A stretch of DNA of 64,000 bases. Origin: Collinsella ureilytica. Lineage in GTDB: Bacteria > Actinomycetota > Coriobacteriia > Coriobacteriales > Coriobacteriaceae. Shown here one piece after another: positions 25,809-34,010 of this stretch. Numbering within the stretch: the stretch's first letter is position 1; every line of letters begins with the position of its first letter. The DNA is taken from the NCBI RefSeq assembly GCF_019795105.1, contig NZ_JAIMFO010000004.1, positions 496,001-560,000 on the forward strand. Direction: 5' to 3'. The position numbers were made by a program, and so were the translations under genes. Below the pieces are notes generated by a model that ran no database searches, was not told the DNA's origin, and saw nothing but the letters and a program-made list of their open reading frames with translations.

Positions 25809-26965
25809 TACAGCTCAACCTTGCCATAGCCATAACCTGCTTCTTTGAGCTTAGAGAGATAATCTGGATCCCCTAGGAAGAATTCAAATATCTCACTCGC
25901 CTTCTTTTTGACATCAACGTCTCTAAACTGCTCAGGATAGATAATGGATCCTACGTAATAGCTGTTCGCAATAGAAATTTCGACATTGGAGAAATACGAC
26001 GTTGAGTTGGGATACTGATAGATTTCCCCGGAATTATATGCACTGAGCTTGGTATAGAAATCCGGATTCTCAGCTAGATCTTTTCGTACAAGCTTAAGGT
26101 TGCCCGCATCTAAGAAAAGAATATCGGGATCCCATCCAAGAATCTGCTCTTTGTCAACAATAGTTGCAATTGCAGAACCTGAGACCTTCAGGCCGTCTGC
26201 CACGCTCTTAGCATGAATAGCGGTAAACACCGGGTAATCAATGTACACACCATCTATACCATGCGGCCCTTTAAACGTTGCCGCTGCTCCCAGAACCGAA
26301 GGCTTCTCAGCATCAGGAACGTTCGATGTACGCTTATTGAGGTCAGCAAGACTCTCACTGATATACGTAATAACTTCTTCTGCTCGATCCTTCACATCAC
26401 AGACCTCGCCAATCAGACGAAATGCCTGTTCATAGTCCTTCTGATAGAGCGTGCCTTGAGGAACGGCAACGGTAGGGATGCCGGTTTTGCTCTGAATCTC
26501 ATCTGCCAGCTCGGCAGTATAGGTGCACAAGATTACATCAGGCTGAACGCTCATAATCTGCTCAGGATAGTAATCAGTCGCACCAGCAGCATCGGTACCC
26601 ACAATGGTAAGATCTGCCCAAAGATCCTTTGTTGCATAGGCATACGCAGTCAGCGGGGTGATATTTTCCCGCTGTAAACCACCTATGCCAACGGCCTTCT
26701 TTGCAAGCCCAAGATACACGATCATCCGGGGCGTATTGCCAAGTGGCACGATTTTCTCCACACGAGCAGGCAGTTCAACTTCACGCCCAGCCGCGTCGGT
26801 AATAACTCGTGTGCTCGTCTGCTCATGACCACCTGATCCGGATCCTGGATGCTCTTGCTTATTTGGCATACATCCAGGCAAGGCAACGAGTGCAACAAGT
26901 AGCGCTAATCCCACAACAAGTATTCGTTTGAGCAGTTGTACGTTTGTCTTCATCTTACGTTTCAC
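25808..26965 (-). CDS. Metal-complex-binding lipoprotein of the FecBCD-type importer
   Basis: 385-residue solute-binding protein. The signal peptide has a basic start, a hydrophobic core (ILVVGLALLVALVALP) and lipobox LPGC, giving lipid-anchored Cys32, followed by a Gly/Ser linker. The mature part follows the helical-backbone class III binding fold: ITDAAGREVELPARVEKIVPLGNTPR, DVILCTYTAE, LGWDPDILFLDAGN. The GTG at 26965 is chosen for its GGGGG site; an ATG at 26953 is the alternative. The ligand is uncertain (siderophore, heme, corrinoid, or molybdate/tungstate); the FmdE-like neighbour slightly favours a redox-metal cofactor theme. Confidence 0.88.
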   Translation of the reverse strand: MKRKMKTNVQLLKRILVVGLALLVALVALPGCMPNKQEHPGSGSGGHEQTSTRVITDAAGREVELPARVEKIVPLGNTPRMIVYLGLAKKAVGIGGLQRENITPLTAYAYATKDLWADLTIVGTDAAGATDYYPEQIMSVQPDVILCTYTAELADEIQSKTGIPTVAVPQGTLYQKDYEQAFRLIGEVCDVKDRAEEVITYISESLADLNKRTSNVPDAEKPSVLGAAATFKGPHGIDGVYIDYPVFTAIHAKSVADGLKVSGSAIATIVDKEQILGWDPDILFLDAGNLKLVRKDLAENPDFYTKLSAYNSGEIYQYPNSTSYFSNVEISIANSYYVGSIIYPEQFRDVDVKKKASEIFEFFLGDPDYLSKLKEAGYGYGKVEL

Positions 26966-27030
26966 AGCAGATTGCCCCCTACCCCTCACTCGGCACAAAC
27001 CCATGCATCTATTCCGCCTAAGAGCTATCA

Positions 27031-27561
27031 CTACCAGCCGCGACTATAGTCCTTGAAGCAATCAAGGCAGACTTTTTTACCATCTTGTATGCGTATTTTT
27101 TGCTCCATAGCGGTCTCACCGCAGAGCTCGCAAACCACGTTATGAAAGATACGAGCCCGTTCAGGAACACCATAGTGCGGCGTTTCGACGATAAAAACTT
27201 CGTCGACAGGATCCTCCAGGATCTGCTTGGTCTTCGCTTCACGATCTTCGTCGTTGTTCAAGGGTTTCAGCAGCACCCTCACTGCTTTCTCGGTATCTCG
27301 ATCGAAAAACGAAAAGGCCATCTTGCCGGTTGGGCGGAAAATGAGATTACCTTTTCCGATCGTGCAGCCCGTCATGACCTGAACAGCATCAACCCCGCAT
27401 GCATCATTTTCTGTTATGCATACAATCATCTCGTCGCTTTTTGGGGATAGCTTCCTACCAAAGAACTCTTCGGCAATCTCTGCCGCACGGTAGCCGATCG
27501 CCAAGCCAGGACACTCGTGTCCGTGAAAGGTAACGCATGCTTCCCACTTCTCTTGATTCAT
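27031..27561 (-). CDS. FmdE-family protein with C-terminal zinc ribbon
   Basis: 176 residues. N-terminal FmdE domain with TFHGHECPGLAIGYRAAEIA and ENDACGVDAVQVMTGCTIGKGNL, whose conserved His/Cys residues are thought to bind metal. The C-terminal zinc ribbon is CELCGE...CLDCF (two CxxC pairs). Named after subunit E of formylmethanofuran dehydrogenase, but in non-methanogens the role is unknown. First gene of the importer operon, with AAGGAGACACG before the ATG at 27561. Association with a FecBCD-type transporter suggests metal or cofactor handling (inference). Confidence 0.85.
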   Translation of the reverse strand: MNQEKWEACVTFHGHECPGLAIGYRAAEIAEEFFGRKLSPKSDEMIVCITENDACGVDAVQVMTGCTIGKGNLIFRPTGKMAFSFFDRDTEKAVRVLLKPLNNDEDREAKTKQILEDPVDEVFIVETPHYGVPERARIFHNVVCELCGETAMEQKIRIQDGKKVCLDCFKDYSRGW

Positions 27562-27977
27562 CGTGTCTCCTTACTCGCTATCGCTTGCTAGTATTATTTT
27601 TTAGCATACCGTAGCACCATTATACGAATGATTAGTTGAGCACCCTATTTCTTTCGGCGAATGGTTAAAATCACTATTCCTCTATATTTTTTTGAAATAT
27701 AACTTCACCATTATCATATTTTTTTAGTATCGCTTCGTTATTTTTAGAGCCTATTGAAACGCAATGCTTCAAGGGTTAGAAATCAACCCATGCATACATA
27801 TCGGAATCTTCGTGAGCATCCTGTATATGAGGCGAGCGGGCGTTTGTATATACAAATCATGTCGAAATAAATGCTCTCAGAGCAGCTGATACCTGCTCAA
27901 TTGAGCTATTCTAACGGTGCGCACGTTTACTCTGTATGCGCTTCTCTTTCACCGGTTATGAAAGGCGGCTCGAACAC
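27562..27977. other. AT-rich divergent intergenic region
   Basis: 416 bp, markedly AT-rich from 27640 to 27760. It must contain promoters for the FmdE/importer operon (minus) and the EIIA gene (plus). No gene and no riboswitch consensus recognised. Confidence 0.5.
27619..27624 (-). promoter_or_regulatory. -10 box of the FmdE/importer operon
   Basis: TATAAT on the minus strand, 58 bp upstream of the FmdE ATG. No good -35 at 17 bp, so an activator may be needed. Confidence 0.45.
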
Positions 27978-28436
27978 ATGCTAAGCGATTTGATTGATGA
28001 GCGTCTGGTTCTGCTTAATGCTGAGGCATCAAACTGGGAAGATGCCGTTCGCGTTTCAATGCGCCCCATGGTCGATGCAAACAAGATAACTGAAGGCTAT
28101 ATCGATGCTGTCATCTCCGGCATCCATGAGCTCGGTCCGTATATCGTCATCACTGAACATGTTGCCTTTCCCCATGCCCGCCCTGAGTGTGGAGCTCTGC
28201 AAACGGCCGTTGGCATGGTGACCCTCAAGGAGCCGGTCGAGTTCGGTAGTGAAATAAACGATCCCGTGAAATTCCTCTTCCCCCTTGCCGCCACCGATAG
28301 TAATAGCCATATCGATGCCTTACGCTCCTTGGTTCAGCTCTTAAATGATGAGGACTTCTTTACCCAGCTTGAGCAGGCTCAAACTCCCCAAGAGGTCATA
28401 GCTCTGGTAAAGGCTAAAGAAGCAGCCATGGAGTAG
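27978..28436 (+). CDS. PTS EIIA, fructose/mannitol (EIIA-2) family
   Basis: 152-residue soluble PTS component with the phosphoacceptor His66 in ITEHVAFPHARPE and the family core DANKITEGYIDAVISG and PVKFLFPLAA. It accepts phosphate from HPr. It stands alone on the plus strand, converging on deoC, so it belongs physically to locus C, whose UlaA-type EIIC and EIIB have no EIIA of their own. ATG 27978 matches the family start (MLSDLI); AAAGG is 13 nt upstream. An in-frame ATG at 27936 has no ribosome site. It may also supply operons A and B (inference). Confidence 0.9.
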   Translation: MLSDLIDERLVLLNAEASNWEDAVRVSMRPMVDANKITEGYIDAVISGIHELGPYIVITEHVAFPHARPECGALQTAVGMVTLKEPVEFGSEINDPVKFLFPLAATDSNSHIDALRSLVQLLNDEDFFTQLEQAQTPQEVIALVKAKEAAME

Positions 28437-28535
28437 CTCTCGTAAGAACCCCTGCGACGGGATTACGCGAGATTCGTTGGTGAACGAGAAACGGCAATGT
28501 TCTTGAGTAGGCCTCGTGTGTAGTGTCTGCCAGCA

Positions 28536-28570
28536 AAACGCCCACAGGATTAATCCTGCGGGCGTTTTTA
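28536..28570. terminator. Bidirectional terminator between EIIA and deoC
   Basis: AAAACGCCC-A-CAGG pairs with CCTG-C-GGGCGTTTT around ATTAAT and is flanked by A- and T-runs, so it serves both converging transcripts. Confidence 0.9.
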
Positions 28571-28651
28571 TCAGGTCGGGCAATCTACCACCTCAGCCTA
28601 CGGCGCAACTCAATCCTTCTGCGCTACCAGAGGCAAGCTACTCCGAACACC

Positions 28652-29293
28652 TTAACCTTCTACGATTGCAACCCCTGAGCTCGTGCCAATGCGCGTAGCT
28701 CCAGCCTCAATCATGGCTTTGGCCTCAGCAGCGGTATGTATACCGCCAGAGGCTTTTACTTGGCAGCGACCTGCAACAGATTGAGCCATGAGTGCTACCG
28801 TTTCAACGGTTGCTCCACCCGAAGAAAAGCCAGTGCTCGTTTTCACAAACGAAGCGCCAGCATCCACTGCCAGCTTGCCCGCGATCCGTATCTCTTCGTC
28901 GCTCAACAGGCAGGTCTCTAAAATGACCTTTACGCAGCGCCCCTGAGCTGCTTCAACGACTGCTGCGATATCATCTCGAACCGCATCATAATCACCCGAG
29001 CGCAACCACCCAATATTGATGACCATATCAAGCTCATCGGCACCATCTTGTACGGCATAGGTAGCTTCAGCCGCCTTTGCATGCGTTGAAGCCGCACCTA
29101 AGGGAAACCCAATAACGGTGCACGTGCGAACATCGGTGGCAACGAGGCGCTCACTCACCTCAGAAACCCAGCATGAGTTCACGCATACCGAGGCAAAGCC
29201 ATGGGTAATTGCCTCGGTACACAGCTGAACAATTTGGTCACGCGTTGCCTCTGGTTTTAACAGGGTGTGATCAATAACTGAAGCAATGCTCAT
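28652..29293 (-). CDS. deoC: Deoxyribose-phosphate aldolase
   Basis: Class I aldolase splitting 2-deoxyribose-5-P to acetaldehyde and glyceraldehyde-3-P. 213 residues: IDHTLLKPEAT, VCVNSCWV, TVIGFPLGA, DELDMVINIG, catalytic K151 in ASFVKTSTGFSSGGAT, VKASGGIHTAAEA and the terminal TRIGTSSGVAI. Its ATG overlaps the transketolase stop by ATGA, so it is translationally coupled as the last gene of operon C. No thymidine phosphorylase or phosphopentomutase is nearby, so its substrate here may be another short-chain phosphoaldol produced by operon C (inference). Confidence 0.96.
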   Translation of the reverse strand: MSIASVIDHTLLKPEATRDQIVQLCTEAITHGFASVCVNSCWVSEVSERLVATDVRTCTVIGFPLGAASTHAKAAEATYAVQDGADELDMVINIGWLRSGDYDAVRDDIAAVVEAAQGRCVKVILETCLLSDEEIRIAGKLAVDAGASFVKTSTGFSSGGATVETVALMAQSVAGRCQVKASGGIHTAAEAKAMIEAGATRIGTSSGVAIVEG

Positions 29294-30249
29294 GCAAGCG
29301 CCTCCTTTACAGTCCTTACAACGTCGGTTGCCGTAAGCCCATACGCAGCCTGCAGCCAATCGGGATTACCTACCTGGCCAAAGCGCTCGTGCACGCCCAT
29401 ACGAACCAAACGAGCTGGCAGAGCATGCTCAGCCATCACGGCAGCAACAGCTTCTCCCATACCACCAATCACGCCATGGTTTTCAAAGGTCACCACCAGG
29501 CGCTTGTTCTCGGCATGCTCAAGAATCGCCGCCTCATCCAAGGGCTTAATGCAAAACATATCAAGCACGGTGCAGCCAATTCCGGCAGCACTGAGCTCCT
29601 CTGCTGCATCGAGCGCATCGCTCACGAGCTGACCTTCGGCCACAAGCAACACGTCATCTCCTGTGCGCAAGCAATTTGCTCGACCAAGCTCAAAGGTTGA
29701 GCCTTGCTCATACAGATTACGTACCGCCTTACGATTTGCTCGGATATAGCTTATGCCATCGCGCTGAGCCACCGCTGAAACCAACCAGCGCAGCTGCACC
29801 TCATCTGCCGGATCACATACCAAAGCGCCCGGGATTGAGCGCATGAGCGCCATATCTTCCCAGGTTGTATGGGTGCCGCCATTGGTGCCTACACAAAAGC
29901 CCGGGTCAGACCCATAGATTGTGAGCGTATTTTTTGCGTACGCACCTGAGAGGAATATCTGATCAAAGCACCGACGCGTGGCAAACGGCCCAAAGGTATG
30001 CAAAAAGGGATGAAAGCCCTCGGATGAAAGACCTGCAGCAACCCCCACCATGTTTGCTTCCGAAATGCCACATTGAATCAACTTGCCAGGATGGGTTTTT
30101 GCCAGGCGCGTAAATCGGCTCGCATCTCCCAAGTCGGCTTCAAGTGCCAGCACGCGATCATCAGCATCCATCAAAGAGCCAATTGACTCAACCATCACGT
30201 CGCGAAGCTCAGCGCCTTTTTGTGTGCGATTCATGACGCATGTAAACAT
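29290..30249 (-). CDS. Transketolase C-terminal subunit (operon C)
   Basis: 319-residue Pyr/C-terminal half of split transketolase: LIQCGISEANMVGVAAGLSSEG with the catalytic Glu, FATRRCFDQIFLSGAYA, GGTHTTWEDMALMRSIPG and ENHGVIGGMGEAVA. It is clearly diverged from the operon-B subunit. The ATG at 30249 is preferred over a GTG at 30255, which would sit only 3 nt from the GGGGAG site. 6 bp after the N-subunit stop. Confidence 0.94.
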   Translation of the reverse strand: MFTCVMNRTQKGAELRDVMVESIGSLMDADDRVLALEADLGDASRFTRLAKTHPGKLIQCGISEANMVGVAAGLSSEGFHPFLHTFGPFATRRCFDQIFLSGAYAKNTLTIYGSDPGFCVGTNGGTHTTWEDMALMRSIPGALVCDPADEVQLRWLVSAVAQRDGISYIRANRKAVRNLYEQGSTFELGRANCLRTGDDVLLVAEGQLVSDALDAAEELSAAGIGCTVLDMFCIKPLDEAAILEHAENKRLVVTFENHGVIGGMGEAVAAVMAEHALPARLVRMGVHERFGQVGNPDWLQAAYGLTATDVVRTVKEALA

Positions 30250-30255
30250 AGGCAC

Positions 30256-31104
30256 TCACTCCCCTGCAAGCTGCGCTTCAAACGCAGCAATTGCCTCATC
30301 TGCCGCCACACGACAGGCTGGATCAGAAAACTTGACGGAATGATTGCCCGGATAGGTCTCAAAAAATGGAATACCAGCACCCTTAATGGTGTCCATAATC
30401 ACGCAGACCGCTGAGTCTTTGACCGCTGAAGCAGCTTCCAAGGCCTGATCAAGGGCTTCAATGTCATGGCCGTTCACACTCAGCGTCTTAAAGCCAAATG
30501 CCCGCATCTTTTCCTCAAGATCAAAGGGATTCATGACCTCGGTGCAGGCTCCATCAAGCTGGCGCTTATTCCAGTCGATGATCACGATGCAATTATTGAG
30601 GCGATAGTGAGCAAGATACTGGAACGCCTCCCAGCACTGGCCCTCATTGAGCTCGCCATCGCCCACAATGAGATACACCTTTGCGTCGTTCTTTTTTAGC
30701 TTGAGTGCCGTTGCAATTCCTGCAGCAACAGATGTGCCCTGGCCGAGCGATCCGGTGGTCATATCAACACCAGGCGTCTTGGTACGGTCTGGATGTGATG
30801 GAAGGTTCGTGCCACCTTCATTGAGCGTCAAGAGCACCTCTTTATCAAAAAAGCCACGCTCGGCCAAGGCGGCATACCAAGCAGGACCGGCGTGACCCTT
30901 GGATAAGACGACGCGATCCCGCCCTTCCCAGCTTGGGTTTTCTGGATCATAGGCAAGGCGCTTTCCATATAAGACGCTCATCAGATCAGCAATGGACATC
31001 GAGCCACCGAGATGACCCGACCCAACACGCTCGAGCATAACCAGCACATCACGACGGATCGCGGTAGCAAGCTTTTTTAGCTGTAAAAGCTCATTGGGCT
31101 CCAT
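30256..31104 (-). CDS. Transketolase N-terminal subunit (operon C)
   Basis: 282-residue ThDP-binding half: GSGHLGGSMSIADLMSVLY, LSKGHAGPAWYAAL, GSLGQGTSVAAGIATAL, ThDP motif VGDGELNEGQCWEAFQYLAHYRLNN and IIDWNKRQLDG. Forms the active enzyme with the C-half directly downstream. Located between an UlaA-type PTS and deoC, it probably rearranges the phosphorylated sugar delivered by that PTS. Confidence 0.95.
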   Translation of the reverse strand: MEPNELLQLKKLATAIRRDVLVMLERVGSGHLGGSMSIADLMSVLYGKRLAYDPENPSWEGRDRVVLSKGHAGPAWYAALAERGFFDKEVLLTLNEGGTNLPSHPDRTKTPGVDMTTGSLGQGTSVAAGIATALKLKKNDAKVYLIVGDGELNEGQCWEAFQYLAHYRLNNCIVIIDWNKRQLDGACTEVMNPFDLEEKMRAFGFKTLSVNGHDIEALDQALEAASAVKDSAVCVIMDTIKGAGIPFFETYPGNHSVKFSDPACRVAADEAIAAFEAQLAGE

Positions 31105-31205
31105 CCGCTCTCCTCTCTCAAATCGAACGGGCGGATAACCGTCCGCTCATCTTTTGCCTATCACATGAGGCGAGACGCCCAGAACGAGGCGAGACGCCCG
31201 GATCA

Positions 31206-31487
31206 TTACCCGATCTTTTCGCGAAGCTTCTCTTCAAGCTCGCCCTTATCAACAATATTATTCAGAACAACTACCTGCTCAGCAGGTACGCCCTTAATAA
31301 AATCGGCCAAGTCGCGACCAACAACAAAGAGGTCTGCAGCACCGGGCTTTACGTCCGATACCGTGGTGTGCTCAACCTGCACACCTTCAACCCCCATCTT
31401 CTTCAAAACATCTTGAATATTGATCTCAACCATGAGGCTCGATCCCAAACCGGAGCCACAGGCGCACATAATCTTTTTGATATCCAT
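31206..31487 (-). CDS. PTS EIIB, ascorbate/lactose (UlaB/SgaB) family
   Basis: 93-residue phosphocarrier with the Cys-loop MCACGSGLGSSLMVEINI (active Cys10 followed by GSGLGSS) and the conserved DLFVVGRDLADF. Partner of the UlaA-type EIIC 124 bp upstream. AAAGGATTC precedes the ATG. Confidence 0.93.
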   Translation of the reverse strand: MDIKKIMCACGSGLGSSLMVEINIQDVLKKMGVEGVQVEHTTVSDVKPGAADLFVVGRDLADFIKGVPAEQVVVLNNIVDKGELEEKLREKIG

Positions 31488-31611
31488 TGGTGAATCCTTT
31501 CGCAGCGGGGCGGGGATCTGTACTCCCCGCCCAATGACACAGAGCTCAAATGCGTACTACGTTGGGTTTTACACCCCAGGCCTTTCGGCACCCAACGCAG
31601 AACTCAGGCTA

Positions 31612-33024
31612 CTACTCAGCCTTAGTGCGCTTCGGAGCAACAAAGTTATACACGATAGGAATGAAGAAGCAGACAACGCAGATTGCCAACAGCGGCATAC
31701 CCGGCATGGTTTGTGCCAGATTGCCAAACAAGATTCCGATCCAGGAGAAGTCTGCATCTGAAAATGTTGCAGACGTAAAGCCCAGAGCGGTAAAGACCGG
31801 CATGCAGATGGCCGGAAGAATGGTGATGAGCAAGCCATGAATGGCAGAACCGGCAATGCAACCCTTAACGCCGCCCTCAGCGTTTCCAAATACACCAGCG
31901 GTAGCTCCGCAGAAGAAGTGAGGAACAACGCCCGGAAGAATCAGGGCAACAGGGGTGAGGTTGGAGTCAATTGCCGAGAGGATGAAGAGGCCAGCAATGC
32001 CTGCAACAAATGAGGTCAAAAAGCCAATGATCACTGCGTTTGGCGCATACGAGTAAGCAACCGGGCAGTCAATAGCAGGAACCGCACCAGGAACCAGGCG
32101 CTCTGCGATGCCCTTGAAGGCAGGTACGATCTCGCCCACGATCAAGCGAACGCCTGAAAGCACGATATACACGCCGCCAGCAAAAGACATGCCTGCAGTC
32201 AGTGCCCAAACGATCCAGTTGGTTGTGGTCTCGGTATCAACATTGAGGAGAACATTCAGGTGCTGGAACTGGGAAGGGTCAGCCTCAAGAATGCCGCGCC
32301 CAACAGCCACACCAGTCACAATCACAAACAGAACCATCATCGTGATGGAGATAGAAACGGTGGTATCGCGCAGGAAGATCAGGCGCTTAGGGAAGTTAAT
32401 ATCCTCGGTTGAGCGAGAGCCCTTGAACAGCTTGCCGACAACTCCAGCAAGTGCGTATCCAATACCGCCAAAGTGACCAAGAGCCACACCATCGGTACCG
32501 GTTACCTTACGAAATGTTGGCTGGCAGTATGCCGGAGAGATCACCATGATCAGAGCAAGCACGCAGGCACCAGCAATGTAGAGCGACCAACCGGTAAGCC
32601 CGCCAATTGAAAGCACAACGGCGATCATGCACGCCATGTACAGCGTGTGGTGACCCGTCAAGAAGATATAGTGCATACGCGAAAAACGAGCGAGCACGAT
32701 ATTGAGAATCATACCGATGCACATAATGAGGGCAGAGGCCTGACCAAAATCGGTCAGCGCCATTGAGACAACTGCCTCATTATTTGGAACTACACCTTGC
32801 ATATTGAAGGCATAGTTGAAAATCTCGCCAAACGCCAAAAGCGAGCCTGACTGCAAAAAGCCAGCGCCTGCGGTGAGCACCAAGAAACCAACAATCGTTT
32901 TGATGGTTCCCATGACGATCTCCTCAATTGGTTTGCGCTGCAGCGCAAGACCCAAGAGGGCGAGGAGACCGACCAGTATTGCCGGTGTTGACAAGATGTT
33001 GACAATGAAGTCGAGCACTGCCAT
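31612..33024 (-). CDS. PTS EIIC, UlaA/SgaT ascorbate family
   Basis: 470-residue membrane permease of the UlaA family with about 11 spans: ILSTPAILVGLLALLGL, KTIVGFLVLTAGAGFLQSGS, LTGHHTLYMACMIAVV, GHFGGIGYALAG and PGVVPHFFCGATAGVFGN. UlaA transports L-ascorbate in E. coli, but related systems carry other sugars and polyols. Neighbours here (transketolase pair, deoC) lack the ulaDEF ascorbate-catabolic enzymes, so ascorbate is unlikely and the substrate is open. First gene of operon C; AGAGGTATGAC precedes the ATG at 33024. Confidence 0.93.
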   Translation of the reverse strand: MAVLDFIVNILSTPAILVGLLALLGLALQRKPIEEIVMGTIKTIVGFLVLTAGAGFLQSGSLLAFGEIFNYAFNMQGVVPNNEAVVSMALTDFGQASALIMCIGMILNIVLARFSRMHYIFLTGHHTLYMACMIAVVLSIGGLTGWSLYIAGACVLALIMVISPAYCQPTFRKVTGTDGVALGHFGGIGYALAGVVGKLFKGSRSTEDINFPKRLIFLRDTTVSISITMMVLFVIVTGVAVGRGILEADPSQFQHLNVLLNVDTETTTNWIVWALTAGMSFAGGVYIVLSGVRLIVGEIVPAFKGIAERLVPGAVPAIDCPVAYSYAPNAVIIGFLTSFVAGIAGLFILSAIDSNLTPVALILPGVVPHFFCGATAGVFGNAEGGVKGCIAGSAIHGLLITILPAICMPVFTALGFTSATFSDADFSWIGILFGNLAQTMPGMPLLAICVVCFFIPIVYNFVAPKRTKAE

Positions 33025-33095
33025 GTCATACCTCTGTTTCTACGAACTGGCGTCAGTTCTCACTTCCGCCGACCTTTCGGAACATATCAAGTCTA

Positions 33096-33113
33096 TTCCT
33101 GTTCTTTCCTGTT
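33096..33113. promoter_or_regulatory. DeoR-type direct-repeat operator
   Basis: TTCCTGTT at 33096-33103 and 33106-33113, one helical turn apart, between divergent UlaA-type EIIC and the DeoR gene. Direct T-rich repeats are the usual DeoR/GlpR-type target. Confidence 0.5.
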
Positions 33114-33204
33114 TTGTCCGGATTGGGAACATACAATCTAGTTATTCGGTAAGCGGTATTATTTTCGATGCCGACGTGCGAGCCATTCGCTTTGCCCTCG
33201 TGCG

Positions 33205-33210
33205 TATAAT
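33205..33210 (+). promoter_or_regulatory. -10 box of the deoR gene
   Basis: Consensus TATAAT 24 bp upstream of the GTG start. The -35 is poor, giving a short leader that contains GAGAGGGG. Confidence 0.5.
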
Positions 33211-33233
33211 TGAGAGGATCGAGAGGGGTTTAG

Positions 33234-34010
33234 GTGTTCCGCAGACAGAGACGAGAGAAGATCCTCGAGATCATCAATGCAACTGGGCATGCAACCGTTG
33301 AAGAGCTGGCGAAGCTGTTCCATGTCAGCGTTGATAGCATTCGAAAAGATTTACGAGAGCTTGCCGATGCCGGCTTATGCATACGAGCTTATGGCGGAGC
33401 GACCCGCATCAAGCCAGCAGCAACAGAAACAGAAGCGCATGCTCAAAGCCCCGAGCTACAAGTCACCGACAACCGAACGGGACGCTTGGCAGTCGCTGAG
33501 CGCGCTTGGGAAGAAATCAACGAGGGCGACGCGATCTTTCTCGATATTTCTCAGACCAATCTCTTGCTTGCACACTTAATTGCAGAAGGTGACAAGCGGC
33601 TCATTGTAACCACGAATATGCTTGAGATTCCTCGCTTGATCGCAGCAAATCCCAAGGTAACCGTCCTTGCAACCGGAGGCTTTCTCAATCCTCAGCTAAC
33701 CGGCTTTACTGGCACTGCTTCAATAAGTCTGCTTGAGCCGCTCCTCTTTTCTAAGGCCTTTATTGGCGTTCATGGCGTGCATATTCCCAGCAATGCCGTT
33801 ATGTCATTCAATATGGATGATGGCATGGTGAAGCGAAAAGTGATCGACAATGCCTCAGAGCGTTTTTTGCTGGCCGATCAGGATAAATTTGCTATTGAGT
33901 CGGGCTATCGCTTTGCCTCAGTGGATGATTTCTCTGCAATTATCACCGACACAACGAATGCGTCAATTCTTTCTGAGCTTGAGAAACGAGGCATTCCCAT
34001 TCTTGGCTAA
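33234..34010 (+). CDS. DeoR-family regulator of operon C
   Basis: 258-residue sugar-phosphate-sensing repressor: N-terminal HTH REKILEIINATGHATVEELAKLFHVSVDSIRKDLRELADAG, then the DeoR C-terminal isomerase-like domain with DAIFLDISQTNLLLAHLI, GGFLNPQLTGFTG and a late FLLADQDKF. GTG start at 33234 with GAGAGGGG upstream. Divergent from the PTS/transketolase/deoC operon, so it is its probable local repressor. Its stop codon overlaps the stop of the convergent histidine kinase (34007-34010), leaving no room for a terminator. Confidence 0.93.
   Translation: MFRRQRREKILEIINATGHATVEELAKLFHVSVDSIRKDLRELADAGLCIRAYGGATRIKPAATETEAHAQSPELQVTDNRTGRLAVAERAWEEINEGDAIFLDISQTNLLLAHLIAEGDKRLIVTTNMLEIPRLIAANPKVTVLATGGFLNPQLTGFTGTASISLLEPLLFSKAFIGVHGVHIPSNAVMSFNMDDGMVKRKVIDNASERFLLADQDKFAIESGYRFASVDDFSAIITDTTNASILSELEKRGIPILG

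Noticed and set aside
27640-27930. Riboswitch in the AT-rich region before the FmdE/importer operon
   Set aside because: No recognised conserved core or convincing multi-stem structure; AT-richness alone is not evidence.
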